Of a DNA stretch of 61,567 bases, positions 26,089-31,770 are shown in pieces. The DNA is from a virus. The position numbers and the translations under genes were made by a program. The notes below the pieces were generated by a model. It had not been told where the DNA came from, made no database searches, and saw nothing but the letters and a program-made list of their open reading frames with translations. The stretch's first letter is position 1. Each line of letters begins with the position of its first letter. The stretch is taken from positions 1 through 61,567 of IMG/VR virus record IMGVR_UViG_3300030108_005279; one strand, written 5' to 3'.

Positions 26089-26269
26089 CAACGTCCTCAC
26101 TTTCTAATTCTGTAATTGAATCGACAGGCACTTCTGCCTCTCCGATACGATACCAATGTTGACTAATTCCAATACTATCAGGTTTAGTTCCTAAGTATTC
26201 CAAATCACTAAATCTATGCTCACGTAGCATTGCTTGTAGTCGCCAATGAATCAATTCTGATTTTTTCAT
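26069..26269 (-). CDS. Small conserved-looking protein, unknown
   Basis: 66 residues: MKKSELIHWRLQAMLREHRF, a Trp/Tyr-containing centre (GISQHWYRIGEAEVPVDSI), and an acidic tail ending EDVDESDTI. Not recognised. Its ATG is shared with the stop of gp33 (TAATG) and its end overlaps gp59, so it is locked into the gp33-gp59 unit, and it may be co-expressed with the late transcription and replication proteins. No domain can be assigned. Confidence 0.6.
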   Translation of the reverse strand: MKKSELIHWRLQAMLREHRFSDLEYLGTKPDSIGISQHWYRIGEAEVPVDSITELESEDVDESDTI

Positions 26270-26529
26270 TATAATGGTAATTTAGATCTTGATGTCTTTT
26301 TCATAAAGTTTAAATTTATTGCATCATACTTCAATCTTTCCTTTAATGGTTTTGACATCAACTTTGATACTGATTCTACCTCAATATCATTCATTTCGCA
26401 ATAGTGGCATATTGCATCAATATAATTAAGATCTTCCTCTGCCACAATTTTCTCAATCTCAATCGCAAACTTGGATGGAGTTAAAAATTTCTTCTCAATA
26501 ACTTTTTCTAATTCTTTATTCGGTTCCAT
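26269..26529 (-). CDS. 33: Late transcription coactivator gp33
   Basis: 86 residues from ATG 26529-26527 (MEPNKELEKVIEKKFLTPSK). The frame is open further upstream, but that part would lie inside the exonuclease gene and is low complexity. Core: FAIEIEKIVAEEDLNYIDAI, CEMNDIEVESVSKLMSKPLK, and the C-terminal KTSRSKLPL. This is the gp33 pattern: helices that bind the RNA polymerase beta flap and link it to the sliding clamp at late promoters with gp55. The ending overlaps the next gene as TAATG. Confidence 0.8.
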   Translation of the reverse strand: MEPNKELEKVIEKKFLTPSKFAIEIEKIVAEEDLNYIDAICHYCEMNDIEVESVSKLMSKPLKERLKYDAINLNFMKKTSRSKLPL

Positions 26530-27196
26530 AGATTTGCAATTTGTCTCTAACAAACTTCTTAATATATTGGTTGAGAAGTTTGATGTATTTTTGTTTGTTG
26601 TATTCTTCATAAACGACGCATTCTCCATTTTCACAAGCCATTATAATGACTAATTTTTTAACTGATATTCCAGTAATTTCATACAACATACAACCATATG
26701 CCATACATTGAACAAAATAGTGTTCGATCCACTCTCGTGGTTTTGGTTTTTTAGATGTTTTAAAATCTATTATTGCCAGTTCGTTGTTATACTCTGCAAT
26801 ACAGTCTACGGTTCCAGCAATACCAAGGTATTTGCTGTATAATGAACCCTCTAATGCGTGTATATTATTTATATTCCGTAACTCACGCTTCGAAATATTA
26901 AACAAGAACTCAGAGATTGGTGGTGCACTTGGAAGATCATCATTTTTTAAATAATGTTCTGTAAGTGTGTGCATATCTGTGCCACGTTTTGTAGCAGCTT
27001 TTGTAATTTGATCTGCCTTTTCATTACCTACCTTTTTTCTCCAGTTAATGAATATCTCACGATTGAAATGACTCGTGATTGAGGTAATTGAAACTAACTT
27101 GATGAGTTCATCTTCATCAGGCACAGAATAGTAACGAACACCATCTATAGTTTCTCTCTCCAACTTAGGGAGATCAATATCAATATGATCAAACAT
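26516..27196 (-). CDS. PD-(D/E)xK exonuclease, RecB/MGME1-like
   Basis: 226 residues. The N-terminal part has LVSITSITSHFNREIFINWR and KRGTDMHTLTEHYL (motif with His76). The nuclease core is EGSLYSKYLGIAGTVDCIAE with Glu116 and Asp131, then LAIIDFKTSKKPKPREW with Asp144 and Lys146, then a helix with HYFVQCMAYGCMLY. This is the RecB-family layout found in mitochondrial MGME1 and in small phage exonucleases. Likely work: 5' or 3' trimming of single-stranded DNA in recombination or host DNA degradation. It begins at the phoH stop (TAATG), in the same operon. Confidence 0.82.
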   Translation of the reverse strand: MFDHIDIDLPKLERETIDGVRYYSVPDEDELIKLVSITSITSHFNREIFINWRKKVGNEKADQITKAATKRGTDMHTLTEHYLKNDDLPSAPPISEFLFNISKRELRNINNIHALEGSLYSKYLGIAGTVDCIAEYNNELAIIDFKTSKKPKPREWIEHYFVQCMAYGCMLYEITGISVKKLVIIMACENGECVVYEEYNKQKYIKLLNQYIKKFVRDKLQIYGTE

Positions 27197-27948
27197 TACA
27201 TTCCTAATTCAATTTTTGCTGTAAGATATTCTTTAACAAGACCAGAACGGACAATATCATCTATTCCAAACTCTATTATATCAAATGAACTCATTTTACG
27301 CAAGATGTTGAGAAAATCAACGATGCCATTGCGATCATTTGTTTTTGTCAAGTCAGATTGACGAGCATCACCACAAAATAGGATTCGACTATTCTCTCCG
27401 ACTCTTGTAATTATACTATCTAATTCATGAAAATTCAAGTTCTGAAATTCATCAACGATAACAATTGCATTATCCAATGTAGTTCCTCTTAAAAAGGATG
27501 TGCTCCAAAAACGAATTGTCTCCTGTGCTTTTAAGTTACCATATAACATTTCAAAGTCTGCATCAGATGGCATTTGAAACATATACTTCACCATATTCTT
27601 ATATGGTATCTGATAGATATCTGCCTTATCTTCGTGGTCACCTGGTAGAAATCCAATCTCTCTGGTTGCAACCAAAGATCGAACAAGATATATCCTGTCG
27701 AATGGTGTTTTATCACTCAGTACATCTTGAATAGCATTATATAAACTGATGAATGTTTTACCTGTACCTGCACATCCAAATGCAACAATGTGTTGTCCTT
27801 TATCGTATGCATCGAACAAGAGTTTTTGATTATCGGTCAAAGGTTCAATTTTAACAAGGTAATCAGAATTAACAGGTTTCTTCCTTTTCATCTGTTTCGA
27901 CGTGTATCCAATCCCTATTGGTTCAGATCCTTTTTTTCTTCTTGCCAT
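27196..27948 (-). CDS. phoH: PhoH-like P-loop ATPase
   Basis: 250 residues. After a basic N-terminus (MARRKKGSEP) come KIEPLTDNQKLLFDAYDKGQ, Walker A FGCAGTGKTF at 57-66, YLVRSLVATREIGFLPGDHE, Walker B AIVIVDEFQNLNFHELDSII, and sensor motif RILFCGDARQSDL. These are all PhoH family signatures. PhoH is a widespread marker of marine phages; its exact job (an RNA-linked ATPase) is not settled. It starts at the stop of the 82-residue gene (overlapped TAATG) and runs into the exonuclease gene, so it belongs to the thyX-phoH-exo-33-59 operon. Confidence 0.92.
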   Translation of the reverse strand: MARRKKGSEPIGIGYTSKQMKRKKPVNSDYLVKIEPLTDNQKLLFDAYDKGQHIVAFGCAGTGKTFISLYNAIQDVLSDKTPFDRIYLVRSLVATREIGFLPGDHEDKADIYQIPYKNMVKYMFQMPSDADFEMLYGNLKAQETIRFWSTSFLRGTTLDNAIVIVDEFQNLNFHELDSIITRVGENSRILFCGDARQSDLTKTNDRNGIVDFLNILRKMSSFDIIEFGIDDIVRSGLVKEYLTAKIELGM

Positions 27949-28196
27949 TACTGTTTTCTGACGTTTGCACCAGGTGTTTTTCCAACCTTGTTTAATACTT
28001 CATTCCAACCAGGATGTTTCATACGAAGTTTATCTTTCCATTCTCCGACTTCACCGACACCTGGCATTGTTGAAGGATCTGAATAATCACGAGTCCAATC
28101 AGGATTATCTTCTCTCCACTGATCCCACTCAGTAACACTCATGATTACTTCTTTTTGTTCACCAGTTTTTGAATTGACTACAGGATAAGTTGCCAT
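27948..28196 (-). CDS. Conserved cyanophage protein, unknown
   Basis: 82 residues: MATYPVVNSKTGEQKEVIMS, VTEWDQWREDNPDWTRDYSD, PSTMPGVGEVGEWKDKLRMK, HPGWNEVLNKVGKTPG. The Trp-rich central block is one I associate with a small protein next to phoH in T4-like cyanophages. The start resembles the beginning of the FmdB zinc-ribbon family, but all cysteines are missing, so metal binding is not expected. It might be a DNA or RNA-binding remnant of such a ribbon; that is a guess. It lies 22 bases after thyX. Confidence 0.65.
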   Translation of the reverse strand: MATYPVVNSKTGEQKEVIMSVTEWDQWREDNPDWTRDYSDPSTMPGVGEVGEWKDKLRMKHPGWNEVLNKVGKTPGANVRKQ

Positions 28197-28217
28197 TTAA
28201 TTATAAAGTTATGTGTA

Positions 28218-28856
28218 CTATTTAGACCACTCTAAGGACTTTGATACAGTTGGAAACTGTTCAGTAAAGATAGACTTGCAAGCATTTGCAATATCCATAT
28301 GTTCCTTTTGTGTTCCATGTCCAGAGCGAAGATCGATATAATGTATCCAAGAACGAACACTCCCAGACATATAAAGACGAGTTGGTGTTGCAAGTGGAAG
28401 AACAAATCTTGCACATTCTTTTGCAATACCTTCTCTCAATAATTCATTATATAAATCCATTCCTTCGTTAAAATATTGTTTAATTCTTTCTTGTAAAAAC
28501 TTAGTTTGTTTTTCTGGAACATCATCAATACTATTTTGACGGTTCTTTGTATCTTGTCTTCTTAAATCTGGTATTGGTATATTTGCATCTAATAAATTTG
28601 TATCTGCATATCTTTGACTAAACTCTTGAAATGTGAAAGAACGATGTCTCAATATCTGTGCAGCAAGTCCTCTTGTTGTATTGATTTCAAGAGTCATAAA
28701 TGCTTGTTCAAAAATTGACCAGTGTTGATGTTTAATACAATATCTCAACAGACCTGCATAATTTTCATTATCCTGATTATTCGGATTGCTCACACGAGCA
28801 CAGTATGCCATGTGCTTTTCGGCATCAGGAGAGACACTTATTAATGATACGTTCAT
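28218..28856 (-). CDS. thyX: FAD-dependent thymidylate synthase ThyX
   Basis: 212 residues. The ThyX signature is at 70-83, RHRSFTFQEFSQRY (family RHRxxSxNExSxRY, slightly varied). Other blocks: HWSIFEQAFMTLEINTTRG, GIAKECARFVLPLATPTRLY, and MSGSVRSWIHYIDLRSGHGT with the FAD/dUMP-binding Arg residues. The enzyme makes dTMP from dUMP with flavin and methylene-tetrahydrofolate, supplying T for AT-rich phage DNA. It overlaps the 51-residue ORF by four bases. The SxNE of the motif reads TFQE here, a variation I consider compatible with activity. Confidence 0.93.
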   Translation of the reverse strand: MNVSLISVSPDAEKHMAYCARVSNPNNQDNENYAGLLRYCIKHQHWSIFEQAFMTLEINTTRGLAAQILRHRSFTFQEFSQRYADTNLLDANIPIPDLRRQDTKNRQNSIDDVPEKQTKFLQERIKQYFNEGMDLYNELLREGIAKECARFVLPLATPTRLYMSGSVRSWIHYIDLRSGHGTQKEHMDIANACKSIFTEQFPTVSKSLEWSK

Positions 28857-29008
28857 TTAAATCCTTTTGATGTTTTTTCTTCAATCATTGCTAACTCATT
28901 CTTAGCAACTTTCAATTGTTCTCTGAGTAATTTGAGTTGATCCTCATCATAGAGATAATCTTTTTTCAATAATCTCTCCAATAACTTAATTAATCTTTTA
29001 AGTCTCAT
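28853..29008 (-). CDS. Small coiled-coil protein, 51 residues
   Basis: Starts MRLKRLIKLLERLLKKDYLY, then heptad-like LKLLREQLKVAKNELAMIEE and a Lys-rich end. It is strongly helical, basic at the N-terminus and amphipathic. Not recognised. It overlaps the preceding 50-residue ORF and thyX by four bases each (ATGA), which argues for real translation in spite of its size. Confidence 0.65.
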   Translation of the reverse strand: MRLKRLIKLLERLLKKDYLYDEDQLKLLREQLKVAKNELAMIEEKTSKGFK

Positions 29009-29157
29009 GGTCCTTCGTATTCCTTATCATAATCAAGTTCAATTGGATCAATATCATCATAAGAATATGATGTAACATCTGAATAAACTTCTGTCTTCAA
29101 TTGATCGACTAACATTTCAAGATTACGAATAATCAGTTTTAATTTATCTTTATCCAT
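29005..29157 (-). CDS. Small acidic protein, 50 residues
   Basis: Reads MDKDKLKLIIRNLEMLVDQL, then a KTEVYSDVTSYSYDDIDPIE tail, net acidic. Helical start, disordered acidic Tyr/Asp-rich end. Not recognised. It is the first gene of the long minus-strand operon driven by the promoter at 29178-29206, and overlaps the next ORF by four bases. An AAGGAA element lies about 15 bases upstream of the ATG, rather far for a ribosome site. Confidence 0.62.
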   Translation of the reverse strand: MDKDKLKLIIRNLEMLVDQLKTEVYSDVTSYSYDDIDPIELDYDKEYEGP

Positions 29158-29177
29158 GAAATAAATGATTATTCCTT

Positions 29178-29206
29178 ATTATATACAAAAAAAGAGGAAA
29201 GGTCAA
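29178..29206 (-). promoter_or_regulatory. Early-type sigma70 promoter nested in a terminator
   Basis: Minus strand TTGACC (29206-29201), 17-base spacer, TATAAT (29183-29178). The -35 hexamer covers the loop of the terminator hairpin at 29186-29219 and the spacer is its 3' arm plus U-tract. It would start transcription near 29171, ahead of the operon 29157-25167. Confidence 0.7.
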
Positions 29207-29219
29207 CCCTTTCCTCTTG
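29186..29219 (-). terminator. Rho-independent terminator
   Basis: Minus strand AAGAGGAAAGG, loop GTTGA, CCTTTCCTCTT, then a run of T. The 11-bp stem is perfect and overlaps the stop codon of the 58-residue gene. Confidence 0.88.
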
Positions 29220-29379
29220 GATTTTTAAGTTTCCAATCTGAATGATGGAAAATGTCAAGATACACCCATTTAGCATAATGAATCCCACGATAACACATAA
29301 AAGCGAAAACTTTTTCTGGATTGTGGATTTCTGGATCGAAATCTGGGACTTCGGGTGTCCTCCACCCAATATGTAACAT
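29203..29379 (-). CDS. Small protein, 58 residues, with strong ribosome site
   Basis: MLHIGWRTPEVPDFDPEIHN, then PEKVFAFMCYRGIHYAKWVY and LDIFHHSDWKLKNPRGKG. The ATG at 29379 follows AGGAGG by nine bases, which picks this frame over a longer overlapping frame (29369-29169) whose product is an implausible hydrophobic chain. Rich in Trp, Tyr and His; no known family. It sits between a one-helix micropeptide gene and a strong terminator, at the end of the riboswitch-led unit. Confidence 0.66.
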   Translation of the reverse strand: MLHIGWRTPEVPDFDPEIHNPEKVFAFMCYRGIHYAKWVYLDIFHHSDWKLKNPRGKG

Positions 29380-29400
29380 TGACTTTACCTCCTGTTACAA

Positions 29401-29490
29401 TTATTTATAATTGTATAGGAGTTGTGCTTCAGCGTAGATGATCGTCAAGAAAATCACGCTTGCAGCGAGTATTTCTATGACAGTTAACAT
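29401..29490 (-). CDS. 29-residue single-pass membrane micropeptide
   Basis: MLTVIEILAASVIFLTIIYA followed by EAQLLYNYK. Nearly the whole chain is one hydrophobic helix of about 18 residues with a short polar tail. An AGGAGG ribosome site lies nine bases upstream of the ATG, the same strength as its neighbour at 29379. It follows the DUF4278 mini-gene directly. Cyanophages and their hosts carry many tiny membrane proteins; which complex it might join is unknown. Confidence 0.6.
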   Translation of the reverse strand: MLTVIEILAASVIFLTIIYAEAQLLYNYK

Positions 29491-29491
29491 G

Positions 29492-29635
29492 CTACTTGCC
29501 TCCTGCTACTGTTCTTACAACCTTGAGACCACGATACATTAGATCATGATTTCGAGCTTGCTCAGCTTCGGCAAGCACTTTTGCGTTGTATTCCTTAGAG
29601 TCGTACTGAACTCCTCTGTATGTGACTTGTGCCAT
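29492..29635 (-). CDS. DUF4278 mini-protein under riboswitch control
   Basis: 47 residues from ATG 29635: MAQVTYRGVQYDSKEYNAKV, LAEAEQARNHDLMYRGLKVV, RTVAGGK. The two TYRGVxY/MYRGLKV boxes are the DUF4278 signature, a short cyanobacterial and cyanophage domain of unknown function. AGGAGA lies seven bases upstream of the ATG. The same frame is open further back to 29779, but that part coincides with the structured RNA and is best read as untranslated leader. Glutamine riboswitches of the downstream-peptide class are known to precede tiny genes in cyanobacteria, so this peptide probably answers to nitrogen status. Confidence 0.75.
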   Translation of the reverse strand: MAQVTYRGVQYDSKEYNAKVLAEAEQARNHDLMYRGLKVVRTVAGGK

Positions 29636-29696
29636 TTGGTTTCTCCTAAAGTAATTGGACTTTGCACCTTTAACTCTTTCGAGTGATCCGTGTTCC

Positions 29697-29743
29697 CGTT
29701 CCTTCAGTCGGCTTTTGCGTCTCCCGTAGGAGATGAACGAATC
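29697..29743 (-). promoter_or_regulatory. Glutamine riboswitch (glnA / downstream-peptide class)
   Basis: Minus strand: CGTTC opens stem P1, then ATCTCC TACG GGAGA forms a hairpin, then CGCAAAAGCCGACT, and GAAGGAACG closes P1. This CGTTCA ... ACGcAA ... GAAGGAACG skeleton is that of the glutamine-binding RNAs of cyanobacteria and one of their phages. Some 60 further leader bases, including a small ACTC-GAAA-GAGT hairpin, separate it from the DUF4278 ribosome site, leaving room for an expression platform. Confidence 0.78.
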
Positions 29744-29768
29744 CGTTCCGAGTCGGCTTACTTGCGTC
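29744..29768 (-). repeat. Second copy of the 3' half of the riboswitch
   Basis: GACGCAAGTAAGCCGACTCG plus GAACG lies directly upstream of the complete aptamer and repeats its 3' half (GACGCAAAAGCCGACTGAAG plus GAACG). The matching 5' half is absent. It begins one base after the stop of the 62-residue gene. Confidence 0.65.
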
Positions 29769-29957
29769 TTATGGTTCAAAATTACATGATTCTTCTACTT
29801 TAGTTTTAAAGTAGTTTATCAAATCTGACTTTGATTGTTCATCAAGATATTCATCTTGTCGAACCTCTGAGGTCAAATCTTTCCACCCCTCACACTTAAT
29901 AGTCCAATGAACTGGTTCGTGGTTTGCAAGTAGAAATGCTGATAGTAAGACTTCCAT
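29769..29957 (-). CDS. Small protein, 62 residues, unknown
   Basis: MEVLLSAFLLANHEPVHWTI, KCEGWKDLTSEVRQDEYLDE and QSKSDLINYFKTKVEESCNF. The first 12 residues are hydrophobic, too short for a full membrane helix; the rest is charged and helical. Not recognised. It is preceded by a TTGCCT-17-TAATAT promoter with a palindrome over its -10 box and followed at once by the riboswitch leader, so it may be read as the first gene of that unit. No clear ribosome site was found. Confidence 0.58.
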   Translation of the reverse strand: MEVLLSAFLLANHEPVHWTIKCEGWKDLTSEVRQDEYLDEQSKSDLINYFKTKVEESCNFEP

Positions 29958-29975
29958 AAGATGAACGATGTGTCT

Positions 29976-30004
29976 ATATTAACACATTCATAGTATATAG
30001 GCAA
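29976..30004 (-). promoter_or_regulatory. Sigma70-type promoter with palindromic -10 region
   Basis: TTGCCT (30004-29999), 17-base spacer, TAATAT (29981-29976). The -10 box lies inside ATGTGT-TAATATAG-ACACAT, a 6-bp inverted repeat that could be an operator. Confidence 0.58.
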
Positions 30005-30037
30005 GAACTTTTGTAATTTGTGTTACAATTTAATAAT

Positions 30038-30082
30038 TTATTTAGATTTAAACAAAAATTAAACTGTTTTTAATCTAAATAA
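30038..30082. repeat. Long AT-rich inverted repeat
   Basis: TTATTTAGATT (30038-30048) and AATCTAAATAA (30072-30082) pair perfectly; inside them AAACA and TGTTT extend the stem to about 16 pairs around a 10-base loop. A further GGGTTT/AAACCC hairpin follows at 30084-30105. The 214-base stretch 29958-30171 holds only these hairpins, the promoter above and a terminator. Confidence 0.6.
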
Positions 30083-30111
30083 TGGGTTTGACTGTCGTAA
30101 AAACCCTACAG

Positions 30112-30142
30112 ACAAAAAAATTGCCGCGATTTTTTTGCGGCG
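30112..30142 (-). terminator. Rho-independent terminator
   Basis: Minus strand GCCGC, nine-base A-rich loop, GCGGC, AA and seven T. Short but GC-rich stem, 30 bases after the stop codon of the gene at 30172. Confidence 0.7.
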
Positions 30143-30171
30143 ATATATGGAATTAAAAGTTGATTTTGGTT

Positions 30172-30525
30172 TTACTTCTTTTTTTTACCCTTTGGATTCT
30201 TTGATTGATATCCCCACAACTTCGCACTGATTTTACCATTACCAAATTCAATTGACTTTAAATCACCTTTAAACTTATCATAGTACATATCAAATAACGA
30301 AGTGCGACTTCCTCTTGTCAGGTCATATCTTAATTCACCATCTGCCATGTATGATACGACTTGTGCATCATTCGGTGCATTGTTAGTCATTGCTTCTTTA
30401 AATGTGACGTTTGTCATCAGAATTTCACATCCATACTGAGTCTTTGTATTTTCTTTTTCAGTTGGTGTCCAAAATTCCATCTTTGTTTTTGCTTTTGGTT
30501 TTGCTTTGAGTTCTTGTTTTGCCAT
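30172..30525 (-). CDS. Conserved-looking basic protein, 117 residues
   Basis: Start ATG 30525 is shared with the preceding stop (TAATG) and has GGAGG nine bases upstream. The protein has a Lys-rich N-terminus (MAKQELKAKPKAKTKMEFWT), a middle NVTFKEAMTNNAPNDAQVVS, TRGSRTSLFDMYYDKFKGDL and SIEFGNGKISAKLWGYQ, then a Lys-rich tail. Not assigned to a family. High positive charge at both ends suggests nucleic acid binding, which is inference. It is the last gene before the terminator at 30112-30142. Confidence 0.62.
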   Translation of the reverse strand: MAKQELKAKPKAKTKMEFWTPTEKENTKTQYGCEILMTNVTFKEAMTNNAPNDAQVVSYMADGELRYDLTRGSRTSLFDMYYDKFKGDLKSIEFGNGKISAKLWGYQSKNPKGKKKK

Positions 30526-31124
30526 TACGAACGACCTCCCCATTGTATATCTGGATATGCCTCTGCTACTACTTCTTTTGTAATCTTATAGACTTCACCA
30601 AGTTTTTTATCCTTGCACAATGTTATAATTTCTGCTTCCAATGGATGTAATCCTTGAAGTATATTGATAAACATTGTCTCTCTTCTCATCTGATTCATCG
30701 AATCTTCACCACCCTTGATGAATCTATAAAAATGTTTTGCCTCTCTACGAATTGTGGTATGTCCTTGTTGATCAGCAGCTCCAAGTGAAAATGAACCTGT
30801 TTCATGCATGTTACGAACTTCTAAGTCCATCTTTTTGGTAAGAGTTCCGCTATAAGAATTTGTTTCATCAAATCCTGCGTAAGGCACTTCACCATCAGGC
30901 AACATACTTACAACACTTTCATCAAAGTTCCATATCAATACAATCTTTAATGATAAATCCTCATGTTTCTTGAGTGCTTCAATTTTCTTTGCTTTTGATC
31001 TCTGTCGAGATACTAAGTCAAAAACTTCAAAAGCAAATGGATTACGTGGTAACTCTAAACTTGGTTTAGTTTTAACTGTAAAAGATTTTGCCTTTTTAGT
31101 TGATGTCTTCTTCGTCGTAGTCAT
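30525..31124 (-). CDS. DUF6433-like T4-type phage protein
   Basis: 199 residues from ATG 31124 (a TTG nine bases earlier is also in frame). After a Lys/Thr-rich lead comes FAFEVFDLVSRQRSKAKKIE, ALKKHEDLSLKIVLIWNFDE, LPDGEVPYAGFDETN, REAKHFYRFIKGGEDSMNQM and RRETMFINILQGLHPLEAEI, ending KITKEVVAEAYPDI. The blocks LPEGxPPY, FYxFxxGG, KxxReTxFIxxLexxxPxEAxI are those of a protein conserved in T4-like phages, DUF6433 as I recall. The function is unknown to me. Confidence 0.62.
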   Translation of the reverse strand: MTTTKKTSTKKAKSFTVKTKPSLELPRNPFAFEVFDLVSRQRSKAKKIEALKKHEDLSLKIVLIWNFDESVVSMLPDGEVPYAGFDETNSYSGTLTKKMDLEVRNMHETGSFSLGAADQQGHTTIRREAKHFYRFIKGGEDSMNQMRRETMFINILQGLHPLEAEIITLCKDKKLGEVYKITKEVVAEAYPDIQWGGRS

Positions 31125-31317
31125 AATTTTCAAATCTAAATGCGATGATTTCGTCAGGGACTAAATTACCATTTTCATCTAACATTTCTGGATGAGGTCT
31201 TGGAATTTCACGATAGTTTAACATGTAATCCCTTGCTATCCAACCACCCAACAATCCTACTGAAAATAATAAGAGTGATATTGGTAACACCAATACTAAT
31301 ACGGTTTCTAAAGTCAT
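31096..31317 (-). CDS. Small one-helix membrane protein
   Basis: 73 residues. MTLETVLVLVLPISLLLFSV and GLLGGWIARDYMLNY form one N-terminal transmembrane helix (about residues 5-27) with the remainder acidic and cytoplasmic by the positive-inside rule (weak). It includes REIPRPHPEMLDENGNLVPD and ends in Asp/Glu. CGGAGGT is placed ten bases before the ATG. The end overlaps the next gene by 29 bases. No known family; a similar short TM plus PHPEM tail is familiar from T4-like cyanophages. Confidence 0.66.
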   Translation of the reverse strand: MTLETVLVLVLPISLLLFSVGLLGGWIARDYMLNYREIPRPHPEMLDENGNLVPDEIIAFRFENYDYDEEDIN

Positions 31318-31334
31318 AATACCTCCGAAGTTGA

Positions 31335-31550
31335 TTAGTCTTTTTTGATGTCAAGTGAAAACTCAAAATTAATTGTAATCTTTCGATTAAGTAAAACTAA
31401 AATCTTATGAAGATTAACTTCAAATGTTTTCTTTAGTTTTCTTTTTCCCCCACTAAGAATGAGTTCAACACCACGATCAGAATAATCGTTTGTCTTATTT
31501 ATGTTAAGAAGCGATGACTCTTTTTTCTTTGAGGAATTGAATTGTTTCAA
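31335..31550 (-). CDS. Possible small protein, start uncertain
   Basis: Frame of up to 71 residues from a TTG at 31550 with GGAGG five bases before it, but that site and the first 15 codons lie inside the glutaredoxin gene, so the ribosome site may be chance. The part after the glutaredoxin stop reads DYSDRGVELILSGGKRKLKK, TFEVNLHKILVLLNRKITIN, FEFSLDIKKD, a basic beta-rich sequence with balanced composition. Not recognised. It could also be untranslated. Confidence 0.42.
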   Translation of the reverse strand: MKQFNSSKKKESSLLNINKTNDYSDRGVELILSGGKRKLKKTFEVNLHKILVLLNRKITINFEFSLDIKKD

Positions 31551-31746
31551 TAGATCCTCCTAACTTTTTTCCTTCACAACATACTTGTGGAAATGTAGAT
31601 CCTTCACCGAATTCTGCAATAAATTCTTCCTTCGTAAAGTCCTCTCCTAAATTATAGACCACAAATGTGCTACTTGTCAACTCTAATACTTTTTTTACCT
31701 TTTCACAATATGTGCATCCATCTTTTGAGTAGATTACAAAATTCAT
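31504..31746 (-). CDS. nrdC: Glutaredoxin
   Basis: 80 residues: MNFVIYSKDGCTYCEKVKKV with the dithiol CTYC at 11-14, EFGEGSTFPQVCCEGKKLGG containing the cis-Pro TFPQV and the GG of the glutathione site, then an IETIQFLKEK helix. It would reduce ribonucleotide reductase or protein disulphides using glutathione. Two extra cysteines (CC after TFPQV) are unusual. A late-type octamer AATAAATA precedes it at 31763-31770, at the end of the carbamoyltransferase gene. Confidence 0.9.
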   Translation of the reverse strand: MNFVIYSKDGCTYCEKVKKVLELTSSTFVVYNLGEDFTKEEFIAEFGEGSTFPQVCCEGKKLGGSIETIQFLKEKRVIAS

Positions 31747-31762
31747 GTGCTTGTTAAAATTT

Positions 31763-31770
31763 TATTTATT
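31763..31770 (-). promoter_or_regulatory. Candidate late promoter AATAAATA
   Basis: Formed by the last Lys codon and stop codon of the carbamoyltransferase gene plus the next bases; 17 bases before the glutaredoxin ATG. Confidence 0.35.

Noticed and set aside
26530-26634. Longer N-terminus for gp33
   Set aside because: The extension lies within the exonuclease coding region and is Asn/Thr-rich without family similarity; ATG at 26529 gives the usual gp33 start.
29169-29369. 66-codon frame in the region before thyX operon
   Set aside because: It has no ribosome site and overlaps the terminator; another frame starting at 29379 has AGGAGG and balanced composition.
29636-29779. N-terminal extension of the DUF4278 frame
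   Set aside because: It coincides with the conserved riboswitch structure, is GC-richer than its surroundings, and a good ribosome site lies directly before the internal ATG at 29635.
29930-29975. A second glutamine aptamer start (CGTTCATCTT before the 62-residue gene)
   Set aside because: Only about ten bases match and no GAAGGAACG partner follows within a plausible distance.
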